Positions 17,475 through 26,922 are shown, numbered from the stretch's first letter. The stretch is 64,000 nt of DNA from an uncultured Clostridia bacterium (GCA_938045615.1 CALIBC010000181.1:124001-188000), one strand, 5' to 3'. The notes: generated by a model from the letters alone, not told the origin. Program-made: numbers and translations.

Positions 17475-17899
17475 ATGTTCATATGTGATATAAGCATGCT
17501 AAACCGACTGGAAAAGGCATCCTTGGATGAAATGCTTCAAATCATCGATTTTTCATGGCGGGAAATGGTCGTTTTAATGGTTCTTGAAAAAAACCGGGTG
17601 CAACCCAAAATTTTGTGGGGAAATTTCTACAAACCGACAAAAGCAATGTAACACATATCATTCAAGGCTTGGAAACAAAAACTTTCCTGATTAGAAAGAC
17701 CTGCGAAAAGGACCGTCGTTACAAAGGACTTTATCTGACCTCTGTCTCTCGAAAGCTTCTTCCATGGCTTCATGAACAGCTGAGGCTTTGGCAGGAGCGG
17801 TGCTATCAAGGACTGAGCCAAGAGGAAATTACTATATACCAAAACCTAAACCAGAAAATCATAGATAACTTATTCGCTTTCAGTGATTCTAAAATATAA
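17475..17899 (+). pseudogene. MarR-family regulator disrupted by a 2-bp frameshift
   Basis: From ATG 17475 the frame reads MFICDISMLNRLEKASLDEM and continues to a stop at about 17650, while the other two thirds of the protein (FLQTDKSNVTHIIQGLE, then KDRRYKGLYLT) lies in another frame to 17899. Removing one TG from the TGTG at 17614-17617 restores VQPKILGKFLQTDKSNV and a single 140-residue MarR protein with complete recognition helix and wing. This is either a genuine inactivating duplication, a phase-variable or programmed site, or a sequencing error. An internal GTG at 17615 could express only the C-terminal part. The gene precedes a flavodoxin, its probable target. Confidence 0.8.
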
Positions 17900-18027
17900 C
17901 TTAATGCCAATACGAACCCAAATGTATAGGATTTACTTTTAGTCCACGAAACTGCGAAGAGGGATACCGTATCCTCTATACATCTAAAGATACCGCGTTC
18001 CTGGAATATATTATGCAAGGAGTACTG

Positions 18028-18477
18028 ATGATGAATATCGGAATTTACTATTTTACAAGAACCGGCAATTGCAAAAGAATCGCCGAGAAAATTGCCGATC
18101 GCCTACATCTTCACCCGTATACTATTGAAGATGATGTGGACTGGAAAGGATTCAAAGTCTATTTTAAATTTCAGTCGTATGCAAAAGGAAAAAAAGAACT
18201 TAAACTTCGGTACGAAGGAGATCCCCGGAGCATGGATCGTATCATTCTGGTTTCGCCTGTCTGGGGTTCAAGGATGCCTCCTACGGTAAAGAAATTCCTT
18301 GAAAACATCCCTTTTAAAAAAGTGGATATGATTGTAAGTTCCAAGATAGACTCAATGCGAGGAATAGATGCTTGCCACGCCTGTATACACATCAAGCAGT
18401 TTAAAAAGCAGGAGGATATGATTCTCCGTGAGTATCTCGATTCTTTGTCCTCTCAGATTGAACAAACCACTCCTTAA
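18028..18477 (+). CDS. Flavodoxin-like protein
   Basis: Small FMN-binding electron-transfer or quinone-reductase-like protein (149 residues). The phosphate loop is YFTRTGNCKRIAEKI, and SPVWGSRMPPTVKKFLENIP is the conserved mid segment next to the flavin. AAGGAG precedes two adjacent ATGs at 18028 and 18031; either may be used. It lies about 130 bp behind the broken marR and is probably controlled by it. Confidence 0.85.
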   Translation: MMNIGIYYFTRTGNCKRIAEKIADRLHLHPYTIEDDVDWKGFKVYFKFQSYAKGKKELKLRYEGDPRSMDRIILVSPVWGSRMPPTVKKFLENIPFKKVDMIVSSKIDSMRGIDACHACIHIKQFKKQEDMILREYLDSLSSQIEQTTP

Positions 18478-18630
18478 TATGACAAACCCGATACATTTTC
18501 TTGAAACGTCTTTGTAAATTATCGTTCAGCCCGGGATCGGTCATGTGTGTTTCTCTTTCCGACTTGCATATCTGACCGGAGGTCAAGTCTTCATCGCACA
18601 AATTGACACAGCCCGTTCACGGGATATGTA

Positions 18631-18659
18631 TTGATTTTTTCCCCTGCTGACCCTATAAT
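18631..18659 (+). promoter_or_regulatory. Sigma-A promoter of the DUF1015 gene
   Basis: TTGATT at 18631-18636 and TATAAT at 18654-18659 with an exact 17-bp spacer; the start codon follows at 18712 with AAGGAG in front. Confidence 0.75.
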
Positions 18660-18711
18660 TTCTTTCAGAAAAACAGTTTCTTTAGTTTGATATGCGTAAG
18701 GAGTTTTAGAC

Positions 18712-20022
18712 ATGGCAACATACGATTGGGAAAAATTCGGTTTCCATATACCGGAGATAACGCTTCCGAGGGAAGGGACGGACTATGGAAAGTGGGCGGT
18801 GGTAGCCTGCGATCAGTACACATCGGAACCTGAATACTGGGAAGATGCGGAAAGGATTGTTGGCGATGCACCATCCACTTTGCACCTGATCCTTCCCGAG
18901 ATCTATCTTGAAAAAAAAGGAGAAGATGAGAAAATAGCTGCGATTCGTGAAAATATGAAGAAATATCTGCAAGACGGCACTCTGCGCAAGATGCCCAAGG
19001 GCTGTATGCTGGTTCACAGAACAGCCGAGGGCAGAAGTCGCATAGGTCTTGTAATCACAACTGATTTGGAGAGTTATGATTTCAACAAGGGCTCATCTTC
19101 GCTGACCCGTGCGACAGAGGGCACCGTTGTGGAGAGGATCCCGCCGCGCCTGAGAATAAGGGACGGTGCGCCACTTGAGCTTCCTCACATACTTATTCTG
19201 ATAGACGATCCCGACAAAAGCGTAATAGAACCTCTCAACAACGTTCCTCAAGAAAAGATATATGAAACGGATCTTATGAAAAACGGCGGGCACATAAGCG
19301 GCTCATTCATCGAGGAAAAGAACCTTGACGGCATGAAAGAAGCACTTTCCGCGCTCTATGACAAGGCCGTCGAAAAGTACGGAAACGGAAAAGTCATATT
19401 CCAAGCTATGGGCGACGGCAACCATTCCCTCGCCACCGCAAAGACCAACTGGGAGAATCTTAAAAAGAGCCTTTCGCCGGAAGAAATCGAAAATCATCCT
19501 GCAAGATACGCCCTGTGCGAGATCGAAAACATCCACGACGACGGCATCGTGTTTGAACCCATTCATCGTGTCATCTTCTCCAAAAACGGGAATGGCGGTA
19601 TGGATCTTGTGCGTGAAACCGTCAAGCTCTTGGACGAACAGAACGGAAAAGCCTATCTTGCTTTGGACAACGACACTCCGCCTGCAAGCGCATTCTCAAT
19701 CCCATACATCACCCGTGAGCAAAGTGGGCTGATCATCATTGAGAATCCGTCAAGCAAATTGGAGGTCGGCGCGCTACAAAATGCGCTCGATGTTATGGTA
19801 AAAGAAAGAAAATCAGCGGATATCGACTACATCCATGGCACGGACTCGGTTCGCAAACTTTCCCTGAAAGACGGCAATGCCGGATTCATGCTTCCATCGA
19901 TGGATAAATCGCTTCTCTTTCCGGCCGTTGCGGCAGACGGAGCCCTTCCTCGCAAAACCTTTTCCATGGGTGAGGCCAATGAAAAGCGTTATTACATCGA
20001 ATGCAGATATATAGCGAAATAA
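18712..20022 (+). CDS. DUF1015-family protein
   Basis: 436-residue cytoplasmic protein of the DUF1015 family. Recognisable parts: WAVVACDQYTSEPEYWED near the N terminus, RLRIRDGAPLELPHILILID, the central FQAMGDGNHSLATAKTNWE motif with a likely catalytic Asp/His pair, and HGTDSVRKLSLKDGN near the end. The family is thought to be related to ParB-like nucleotide-dependent kinases, but the reaction of this protein is not established. ATG 18712 follows AAGGAG and a clear promoter; a strong terminator follows, so it is monocistronic. Confidence 0.85.
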   Translation: MATYDWEKFGFHIPEITLPREGTDYGKWAVVACDQYTSEPEYWEDAERIVGDAPSTLHLILPEIYLEKKGEDEKIAAIRENMKKYLQDGTLRKMPKGCMLVHRTAEGRSRIGLVITTDLESYDFNKGSSSLTRATEGTVVERIPPRLRIRDGAPLELPHILILIDDPDKSVIEPLNNVPQEKIYETDLMKNGGHISGSFIEEKNLDGMKEALSALYDKAVEKYGNGKVIFQAMGDGNHSLATAKTNWENLKKSLSPEEIENHPARYALCEIENIHDDGIVFEPIHRVIFSKNGNGGMDLVRETVKLLDEQNGKAYLALDNDTPPASAFSIPYITREQSGLIIIENPSSKLEVGALQNALDVMVKERKSADIDYIHGTDSVRKLSLKDGNAGFMLPSMDKSLLFPAVAADGALPRKTFSMGEANEKRYYIECRYIAK

Positions 20023-20139
20023 AATAGCAGAATAAGCCTAATGACTTTCGTGATACCACCTTTTGCATGATGCCATCTTGTCCAAACGATTGATTTAGGT
20101 GGTGCGGACTTGCCCATGGGATCAAACCCACATCCATGC

Positions 20140-20181
20140 CGTCCATATGCGATCCGGCAAAATCGCATATGGACGCTTATT
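20140..20181 (+). terminator. Rho-independent terminator of the DUF1015 gene
   Basis: Perfect 14-bp stem CGTCCATATGCGAT / ATCGCATATGGACG (20140-20153, 20162-20175) with an 8-nt loop, followed by CTTATTTT. Confidence 0.78.
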
Positions 20182-20219
20182 TTCCGTACCGACATCGCCG
20201 GAAATCCAATCCGCACAGC

Positions 20220-21116
20220 CTATTCAGTCTCTTCTATTCCTTTTGAAGAAAGCCAAACACCGATTACCGTGAGACTCACGCCGATAAGCGTGTGGGCACC
20301 TGCGTGATCTCCGTTTATCAAAACTCCGGCGATAACACCTATAACTGTTATTGAACTTCCGATCATATTGTTTGCAATGGCAGGATTCAGCACGGCAAGG
20401 ACTTTGTTCAATCCGATGTAACACAATGCCGAACAAAACACCGCCAAAAACAGGATTCCTGCCGCAACTTCCCAATTCTCAAATACGGCGCAGTAGGATC
20501 GAATGAAACTTCCTCTGGCGACATTGACCACATTAAACCCGATCGAACCTACAAACGCCATCATCGTCGTGATTTCAATTGCAGAATAGTCTTTACTCGC
20601 CTTTGCGCTCACAAACGAAAAAAGCGACCCTGCGATCACGGCGCAAACCATAAACCCATACCCCTTTAGGTTGCCGCCGCTTGAAAACCTCGGATCAAAA
20701 TACGTGCATACCGCAACTCCGGCAAACGCCACCAAGATGCTGACAATTCCTGTCTTTGTTGTACGCATTTTGAAAAACAGGAATCCCAGTATTAGCGACA
20801 TGCACGGAATGGTGGCAATGAATATCGAACTTATGGACGGCGAGGTGTAATAAAGCCCATATACCTCAAAAACCGAATACATCCCCGGTTCTATCATCCC
20901 CGCCAACACCAACAGTCTAAAACTTTTCCTTTTGATATCTATCCTGAATTTCCCCGCCGCCATCAGGGCAATAAATATACACGAGGCAAGCGTCCATCTG
21001 ACGGCAATTATCTGTAGCGGATCAAGCCAACGTAGCAAAACAGTCAGGGCAATAAAAGAAAGCCCCCATATGAGGGATATTCCAAAGATCAAAATGTAGA
21101 CCAGCTTCTTTTTCAA
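20220..21116 (-). CDS. EamA/DMT-family permease
   Basis: Second drug/metabolite transporter in the window, about ten hydrophobic helices in two EamA repeats (LIWGLSFIALTVLLRWLDPL in the first; LFSFVSAKASKDYSAIEIT before the second). Substrate unknown. The frame is open to 21215, 5 bp behind gshA, but those 33 extra residues are strongly basic and not permease-like. The TTG at 21116 (KKKLVYILIFG follows) has AAAGGAAAGG in front and gives a normal DMT N terminus; 21215 and 21164 remain possible. Downstream of gshA on the same strand. Confidence 0.82.
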   Translation of the reverse strand: MKKKLVYILIFGISLIWGLSFIALTVLLRWLDPLQIIAVRWTLASCIFIALMAAGKFRIDIKRKSFRLLVLAGMIEPGMYSVFEVYGLYYTSPSISSIFIATIPCMSLILGFLFFKMRTTKTGIVSILVAFAGVAVCTYFDPRFSSGGNLKGYGFMVCAVIAGSLFSFVSAKASKDYSAIEITTMMAFVGSIGFNVVNVARGSFIRSYCAVFENWEVAAGILFLAVFCSALCYIGLNKVLAVLNPAIANNMIGSSITVIGVIAGVLINGDHAGAHTLIGVSLTVIGVWLSSKGIEETE

Positions 21117-21220
21117 TTTCCTTTCCTTTCGTCGCCCTTTGTATCCTTTCCCTGATTGTTGCATTCTTGCGCCGCCCATTGAAAGAAGAAGTTTTCGGCG
21201 GCGCATGCACGCCATTTTAC

Positions 21221-22639
21221 CTATTTCAGAAGAGTATACGCATGTTCTTTAGCAAGATTCAGGCCTTTTTCCCAATAATCATCGGAAAAATCCCTTACCA
21301 CTCTGTCGGCATATCGTGCGCCCGACAATTTACTCTCCTGATACTCTATCGCCGATTCTATGTAAGCGCAATCCTCCTCGGTAAATCCCTCTTCTCTGTA
21401 GAATCGCCTTATTTTCGTCAAAATCTCCCTTACATTTTCCCGTATGCTTATCCCGTTTGAAAGTTTTTCATCCTGATCCAAAAGTGCGGCTCTCTTCATA
21501 TCCGCCAGCGCATGTTTCTGTTTTTCCGGCGTGAAATCGCTCTCGTGCCTGAACAAAAAATATATCATGAGAAGGTGCATAAACTCTATGTCGGCAAGGC
21601 ATACTCCCGTCGGTTCATACGGATTATCGTCCACGATCCTGAATTCGATGTGGTCTATTCCCTTTTTCAAAAGCGTTTCCATGCTGAAATCCCCGCCGGA
21701 CTTGATCCGCACCGGATAATACAACTCCGCCGGTATATTCAATGCTCCGTTCTCAACATATGAATTGATTGATTTTATATATCTCTCCAAAGAAGTGTAG
21801 TCCAGTATCGGGTCAAAATCATTCCAGTATCCAACCTCACTGCACCTTGGCGTTGCATATTTACTTACCACCGTTGCCTTTCCTACCGGGGCATCCGCCT
21901 TTTCCGAAGCGCTGCCCGCATCTTTTCCGGCGCCGCTTGGCGTTTTCACATAGCCGCTCGTCTCCGCACTTTCATCACCCACCTCATCAAAGAAACTGGC
22001 ATCAAATACCGGGCTTGCACCGAACAAATAGACGATAAGCCAGCTGTACCGGGTTCCCCAAGCCACAAGTCGCATATATATACGATTCACAAATCCCGTG
22101 TAGTCGCCGCACTCTTTGAACAGCTTGTTCTCATCACACGGTTTATCGTTGCCGCAAAGCCACTCATATATTTCTTTGAGCCATTCCTGCGAAAGCGAAA
22201 AGTTTATATGTACCCCCGAGTACAGCATCAGTTTGCTGCCGTACTTTTCTTTCAGATATTTACGATATTCGGTCTTCCATTCTTTTTCACCGTTGAATCT
22301 CGCAACGGGATTATCGTTCTCTCCGAATATTCTTGGCGGATTGGAAAAAGGCCAGAAATATTCTTTACCCGTGGGCAATGTGTCCAAAATTTTCATGGCT
22401 CTTTTGTGCAACTCCAAAAGTTCTTCACATGCTCCTTTCGGTGTGTCGTTTACACCCGTGATGAATTCGGTCTGGTTCTCGCTGAAATCACGGCTTATCT
22501 TCTCGTCACGCCCAAAAGGATGAGTCGTTGCCGCCATCCTGCCGCTTTCATCTATTCTGATACATTCTTTCTCAAGACCGAAATTCCCCCTGAAAAGAAA
22601 GTCAATGCCCTTGCTGTTTCTGATTTCCTTTATGTTCAT
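21221..22639 (-). CDS. gshA: Glutamate-cysteine ligase
   Basis: Forms gamma-glutamylcysteine from glutamate and cysteine with ATP. The 472-residue protein has the GCS domain: FRGNFGLEKECIRI, FSENQTEFITGV, YFWPFSNPPRIF, LMLYSGVHINFSLS and a late HIEFRIVDDNPYEPTGV segment. It matches the N-terminal half of bifunctional GshF but lacks the ATP-grasp glutathione synthetase half. A G/A/S/K-rich stretch (around residues 228-255) interrupts the core before CSEVGYWNDFDP. An ATG at 22639 begins MNIKEIRNS. The product could be used as gamma-Glu-Cys itself, as in other anaerobes. Confidence 0.88.
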   Translation of the reverse strand: MNIKEIRNSKGIDFLFRGNFGLEKECIRIDESGRMAATTHPFGRDEKISRDFSENQTEFITGVNDTPKGACEELLELHKRAMKILDTLPTGKEYFWPFSNPPRIFGENDNPVARFNGEKEWKTEYRKYLKEKYGSKLMLYSGVHINFSLSQEWLKEIYEWLCGNDKPCDENKLFKECGDYTGFVNRIYMRLVAWGTRYSWLIVYLFGASPVFDASFFDEVGDESAETSGYVKTPSGAGKDAGSASEKADAPVGKATVVSKYATPRCSEVGYWNDFDPILDYTSLERYIKSINSYVENGALNIPAELYYPVRIKSGGDFSMETLLKKGIDHIEFRIVDDNPYEPTGVCLADIEFMHLLMIYFLFRHESDFTPEKQKHALADMKRAALLDQDEKLSNGISIRENVREILTKIRRFYREEGFTEEDCAYIESAIEYQESKLSGARYADRVVRDFSDDYWEKGLNLAKEHAYTLLK

Positions 22640-22734
22640 ACTCTTTCCGTTTCCGTTTATTCTTCTCCTGCCAAATGCATGCCCGAACCTTCCTGCAATC
22701 TCGGCAGAATATCGTTTCCATATTTTTACACAAA

Positions 22735-22766
22735 ACCCCCGCTTAGGTGGGGCAATAATTATACCA
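22735..22766 (-). promoter_or_regulatory. Extended -10 promoter and leader stem of gshA
   Basis: On the minus strand TGG-TATAAT (TATAAT at 22758-22763) is an extended -10; no good -35 is seen. The predicted 5' end of the transcript falls in the hairpin CCCC-N8-GGGG, which is followed by GTTTTGTG and could also act as terminator for the small gene at 22796. Confidence 0.5.
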
Positions 22767-22795
22767 TATTTGCCCTTAAGCGTTCCGGTTCAGAA

Positions 22796-23011
22796 TCACT
22801 TTTTTACCCGCTTGCCTTCTCTTATATCCATCAGCAGAATCTGAATTAACCATAATATATTCAAGAAAGTGCTTCCTTTAAGAATCGCAAAGGCAAGTCT
22901 TGAAGAATAGAAGTATGCACTTGCAAGAAACGCAGTTGTATCCAAAACGATCAGAAATACCATCATAGCTCTCTTTGCATTAATACGCCTGACACTCGCT
23001 AAAAATTTCAT
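22796..23011 (-). CDS. Small two-helix membrane protein
   Basis: 71-residue product with a basic N terminus (MKFLASVRRINAKRA), a hydrophobic helix (MMVFLIVLDTTAFLASAYF), a second one (TFLNILWLIQILLMDI) and a basic end. A good ribosome site (GAGGAAAGGAATAGAGA) precedes the ATG, which argues that it is real. No family recognised. It lies about 150 bp upstream of gshA on the same strand. Confidence 0.6.
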   Translation of the reverse strand: MKFLASVRRINAKRAMMVFLIVLDTTAFLASAYFYSSRLAFAILKGSTFLNILWLIQILLMDIREGKRVKK

Positions 23012-23337
23012 TCTCTATTCCTTTCCTCAATAAACTCTCTTGCATTTGATCAACCTGCAAGCAAGCCGAACTAAAAATATAAGGTTCAAACAACTATGCT
23101 AGAAGTATACACTAATGCAATGCTACTATCAATGGAGACTGTGCCATATGCCTGTCTTTAGCTTTAGTTGTCAGAATATATGCCCGGCTCTCGAAATAGT
23201 CGTTAAATGAAAAACAAACGCCCGGCATAAATCACCGTTTTCTACGAATTTAGGCATGGTAATTTCTCCTTCTTGACACTATAATAGACATGCATGCTTC
23301 GCCATGCGATCAATCGATCAATCGAAAGGACTCGACT
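23012..23337. other. Intergenic region without recognised gene
   Basis: 326 bp between divergent genes. Near the right end GATCAATC is repeated in tandem just upstream of the aminopeptidase ribosome site. A perfect TTGACA (23273) and TATAAT (23280) occur but are 1 bp apart, so they cannot form one promoter. Confidence 0.4.
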
Positions 23338-24447
23338 ATGGACAAGAACATATTGAAATTATCGGATTTGCTGATCAACTACTCAACTCACCTCAAACCC
23401 GGGGAGAATATACTCATAGAGTATGAGGGAGAATGTTGCCTGCCTCTTGTCAAACAGCTCATTCGCGACACCTATGCGGCGGGAGCAAAACCCTTTGTCA
23501 AGATTACCGATAACAGAATCACGAAAGAAATCCTCTCATCATGCGATGAAGATCAGCTAAAACTAATGGATGACAACTTTCTGAATCAGTTGAAAGGCAT
23601 GCATGCGTACATCGCGATCAGAGCACCGAAAAATACCGCTGAGCTTTCCGCGGTAACCGGAGAAAAGATGAACCTGTACAATAAGATGACTTCTCCGAGT
23701 CTTGAGTACCGCGTCAACAACCTCAAGTGGTGCATTCTCCGATATCCCAACGACTCAATGGCGCAGCTTGCCGGAATGGGTATAGATGAGTTCAGCGACT
23801 TCTACTTTAATGTATGCACCATGGATTACGCAAAGATGGGCGCTGCCATGGACAACCTGAAAGCTCTTATGGATAAAACGGATAAAGTTCAATTGAAAGG
23901 TCCCGGGCTTGACCTCACTTTCTCCATAAAGGGTATCGGAGCCGTAAAATGTGACGGGAAAGCAAATATTCCCGACGGCGAAGTTTACACAGCCCCGGTA
24001 CGTGATTCCATGAACGGATACATCACGTACAACACACCGTCGGAGATCGAGGGATTCACCTATGAAAACGTTCATTTTGAGATAGAGAACGGTAAAATCG
24101 TCAAGGCGACCGCAAATGACACGGATCGCATAAACGCATACCTCGATACCGATGAAGGCGCAAGGTACTTCGGTGAATTTGCCATAGGCGTCAATCCTTT
24201 TGTCCGTGAACCGATGAAAGATATCCTGTTCGACGAAAAAATCTGCGGCAGTTTCCACCTGACCCCGGGTATGTGCTACGAGGATGCTCCAAACGGAAAT
24301 TCTTCCGCAGTTCACTGGGATCTGGTCATGATACAAAGACCTGAATACGGCGGCGGCGAAATATACTTTGACGGCAAACTCATAAGAAAAGACGGCATTT
24401 TCGTGATTCCTGAACTCGAATGCCTTAATCCCGATAAACTGAAATAA
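23338..24447 (+). CDS. M29-family aminopeptidase
   Basis: Metal-dependent aminopeptidase (AmpS/aminopeptidase T family), 369 residues. It begins MDKNILKLSDLLINYSTHLK; family features are the GENILIEYEGE strand, the RAPKNTAELSAV segment, and the metal-binding C terminus CGSFHLTPGMCYEDAPNGN followed by SSAVHWDLV. ATG 23338 is behind AAAGGA; an ORF extension to 23290 has no ribosome site. It could supply amino acids for fermentation. Confidence 0.87.
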   Translation: MDKNILKLSDLLINYSTHLKPGENILIEYEGECCLPLVKQLIRDTYAAGAKPFVKITDNRITKEILSSCDEDQLKLMDDNFLNQLKGMHAYIAIRAPKNTAELSAVTGEKMNLYNKMTSPSLEYRVNNLKWCILRYPNDSMAQLAGMGIDEFSDFYFNVCTMDYAKMGAAMDNLKALMDKTDKVQLKGPGLDLTFSIKGIGAVKCDGKANIPDGEVYTAPVRDSMNGYITYNTPSEIEGFTYENVHFEIENGKIVKATANDTDRINAYLDTDEGARYFGEFAIGVNPFVREPMKDILFDEKICGSFHLTPGMCYEDAPNGNSSAVHWDLVMIQRPEYGGGEIYFDGKLIRKDGIFVIPELECLNPDKLK

Positions 24448-24573
24448 AGGGTTGAGAAACGACACTACGGGCGACACGCCGCAAAGGTACGAACAGAGGA
24501 AGCGGAGCATCACCATATTGTTAAATATGCGCATTCCGCCGAAAAACAATTACTAAATAAGAGGAGAGGATAT

Positions 24574-25431
24574 ATGAAGAAAACAATTGTAAGTGAAGTT
24601 AAAAAACTTGCGGTGGTTATGTTCGGAACAATCATCTGCGCCTTTTCCGTCGAGGCTTTCGGGATCCCATATAATATTTTGGTGGGAGGCTCCACCGGCG
24701 CAGGGAGAGTAATGCACCATTTTACGCCTTTAACTGTGGCTCAATGCGTAATGATTATCAATACATCCCTCCTGTTGCTCGCATTCATCGTGCTCGGCAA
24801 GAGATATGCCGTGACGATACTGCTGGGAAGTTTTGCTTTCCCTGTGATGCTCGGTTTTTTTGAGCAATTCCCCCAAATTCGTCACCTCGTGGAAACCCCT
24901 CTTTTGGCTGCGATATGCGGCGGTTGTCTGCTGGGTGTGGGCATTGGCGCCGTGCTGCGTGTAGGTGGGAGTATGGGAGGCTCCGACGTAGTTCCTATAA
25001 TAATGAATAGAAAATTCCGCTGGCCGATAGCTCCCATGCTCTACGGCATAGATGTAATCATTCTGATTTCTCAAGGTTTCCTCGCAACAAGCAACCAAAT
25101 TATTTTGGGAATACTGATGGTCATGACCTACACCATCGTTGCCAATAAAGTTCTCCTTATGGGCAGCGGGCAGGTTCAATTCATGATATTCAGCCCGAAG
25201 TACAACGAAATAACAAAGGCTCTCATCGCTGCCGATTTTGGCGCAACTATACTCGACGGCAAGGGAGCATTCAATCTCGAAACGCAGAAGGTCGTCGTCA
25301 GCGTTCTATCCGTCCGTTACATGAATATCGCAAAGGACTTGATCCTGTCAATAGATGAGAGAGCGTTCATGACCATAAGCAGTGTGCGTGAGGTGAACGG
25401 GCTCGGATTTACAATCAACGGGAACGAATAG
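24574..25431 (+). CDS. YitT-family membrane protein (DUF161/DUF2179)
   Basis: 285-residue protein with about five hydrophobic helices in the N-terminal 190 residues (starting VMFGTIICAFSVEAFGIPYN, with the GGSTGAGRV motif) and a soluble C-terminal DUF2179 domain (ITKALIAADFGATILDGKGAF). Function of the family is not established. The ATG follows a purine-rich AGAGGAGAGG site. It may be transcribed with the aminopeptidase 126 bp upstream. Confidence 0.87.
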   Translation: MKKTIVSEVKKLAVVMFGTIICAFSVEAFGIPYNILVGGSTGAGRVMHHFTPLTVAQCVMIINTSLLLLAFIVLGKRYAVTILLGSFAFPVMLGFFEQFPQIRHLVETPLLAAICGGCLLGVGIGAVLRVGGSMGGSDVVPIIMNRKFRWPIAPMLYGIDVIILISQGFLATSNQIILGILMVMTYTIVANKVLLMGSGQVQFMIFSPKYNEITKALIAADFGATILDGKGAFNLETQKVVVSVLSVRYMNIAKDLILSIDERAFMTISSVREVNGLGFTINGNE

Positions 25432-25859
25432 GGGGTTTCAAGATAAAAGTCTTTTATACGAATTTATTTGCGAGATATTTAAATCAAAGACTCGATTCAT
25501 ATTTATCTATTTTACACAAGCAAAATCACTTAAATAAGCTTAGAATTCATAGAGATGGTAAAATCGTGAAACCGTAATTACCAGCTCCGGATAAATCAGC
25601 TCGTGCCGGTATTCCCGGCACTTTTTCATTGTTCGCACACTTGTTTCCCATATCTTGTCATGCCTGTGACGACATTTATCCCCCAACCTTCTCTTTTTTC
25701 CCGTACCTCTTTCACCTTTCGGCGTTACTATTACTACAGACAAGTGATGCGCTTCCGCAAAGTAGGCTCGTCTCACCCAGCTGCGGATAAGACACCGCAC
25801 AGATGAAGGGCGGAAAATGCGCATCCTTCATATATAAAAACTTTCAGGGGGTAAACAAC
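25432..25859. other. Intergenic region upstream of htrA
   Basis: 428 bp with no convincing gene. A 94-codon minus-strand frame (25540-25824) has no ribosome site and no family resemblance and was not accepted. No clear promoter pair for htrA could be assigned. Confidence 0.4.
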
Positions 25860-26831
25860 ATGTCCAACAAAATATCCATAAGCAAACGTACTTTTATAGT
25901 TTCACTGATAATATGTATAGTGGTAAGCTCTGGAATATCCATTGCGGGAATGTATTTTCTGTCGCAACGAATACCCGCAAAGAGCGTAAGCGGAACTGCC
26001 ACAAACTACACTCTCACTTCCGCCAAACAAGGTCTGTCCACCGACAGTATCGTAAAAAAGGCTCAGCCTTCCGTCGTATCCATAAGGACAGAATCAGTCT
26101 CGACCGATTCATGGGCGGGGAACTATGTTACCAAAGGGGCAGGTTCAGGCGTAATCATACAATCCAACGGTTACATTCTGACATGCCATCACGTTATCAA
26201 AGGCGCCAAAAGAATAACCGTCACTCTCAGCAACAACAAATCATATACCGCCAAAGTCGTGGGGTCGGATCCTTCAAACGACTTGTCGGTACTTAAAATC
26301 AACGCAAGCGGTCTGAAAGCCGCAACATACGGAAACAGCAAGACCACCAAGGTGGGCGACTCGGTTGTTGCGATAGGCAATCCGCTCGGACAACTGAGCA
26401 ATACCGCAACAACCGGTATAGTCAGCGCCCTCAATCGCCGGCTCAATATAGATAACAAAAAACTAACTCTCATGCAGACCGATGCATCCGTAAATCCGGG
26501 TAACTCCGGCGGCGGATTGTTCGATGCGTCGGGTAACCTTTTGGGAATCGTTGAATCCAAATCCACGGGTTCAAACGTTGAAGGACTTGGCTTTGCCGTG
26601 CCTATAGAAACGGCCGCAAAATCTGCCAAGAAGATAATCGAAAAACAGGGGGATATTTCCCGGGACGACAGCGCTACAAATGATTCTTCGATTCCCAATC
26701 AACCGGACAACTCGGGTCGTTCAAACGACTCGTACGATACCTACGGTAGCGACGAGTCAGGCGGTTACGGCAGCTCAAACGGATCAGAGCGCTCAAACGA
26801 CTCAAATAACTCAAACGGAAGCTTAAGTTGA
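25860..26831 (+). CDS. Membrane-anchored HtrA-type serine protease without PDZ domain
   Basis: Predicted envelope quality-control protease, 323 residues. A single N-terminal helix (about 12-34) anchors it; the trypsin-like domain carries the triad His111 (LTCHHVI), Asp141 (SNDLSVL) and Ser216 (NPGNSGGGLF). After GFAVPIETA, where DegP/HtrA proteins have one or two PDZ domains, there is only a hydrophilic S/N/D/G-rich tail of about 70 residues. ATG 25860 follows AGGGGG. The missing PDZ suggests substrates are recognised differently. A terminator follows after a 17-bp repeat array. Confidence 0.9.
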   Translation: MSNKISISKRTFIVSLIICIVVSSGISIAGMYFLSQRIPAKSVSGTATNYTLTSAKQGLSTDSIVKKAQPSVVSIRTESVSTDSWAGNYVTKGAGSGVIIQSNGYILTCHHVIKGAKRITVTLSNNKSYTAKVVGSDPSNDLSVLKINASGLKAATYGNSKTTKVGDSVVAIGNPLGQLSNTATTGIVSALNRRLNIDNKKLTLMQTDASVNPGNSGGGLFDASGNLLGIVESKSTGSNVEGLGFAVPIETAAKSAKKIIEKQGDISRDDSATNDSSIPNQPDNSGRSNDSYDTYGSDESGGYGSSNGSERSNDSNNSNGSLS

Positions 26832-26862
26832 TATCTTATCCAAACCCGCTGTTACGATCATA

Positions 26863-26922
26863 AATTCAGCTGTTATATGAATTCAGCCGTCATATAAATT
26901 CAGTTGTCATACGAATTCAGCG
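26863..26922. repeat. 17-bp tandem repeats, 3.5 copies
   Basis: AATTCAG recurs at 26863, 26880, 26897 and 26914, an exact 17-bp period with unit AATTCAGCTGTTATATG and close variants. It lies between the htrA stop codon and its terminator. Confidence 0.7.

Noticed and set aside
23273..23285. Perfect TTGACA and TATAAT
   Set aside because: They are separated by 1 bp, so they cannot be the -35 and -10 of one promoter.
25540..25824. 94-codon minus-strand open frame upstream of htrA
   Set aside because: No ribosome site and an arginine/histidine-rich composition without any recognisable fold.
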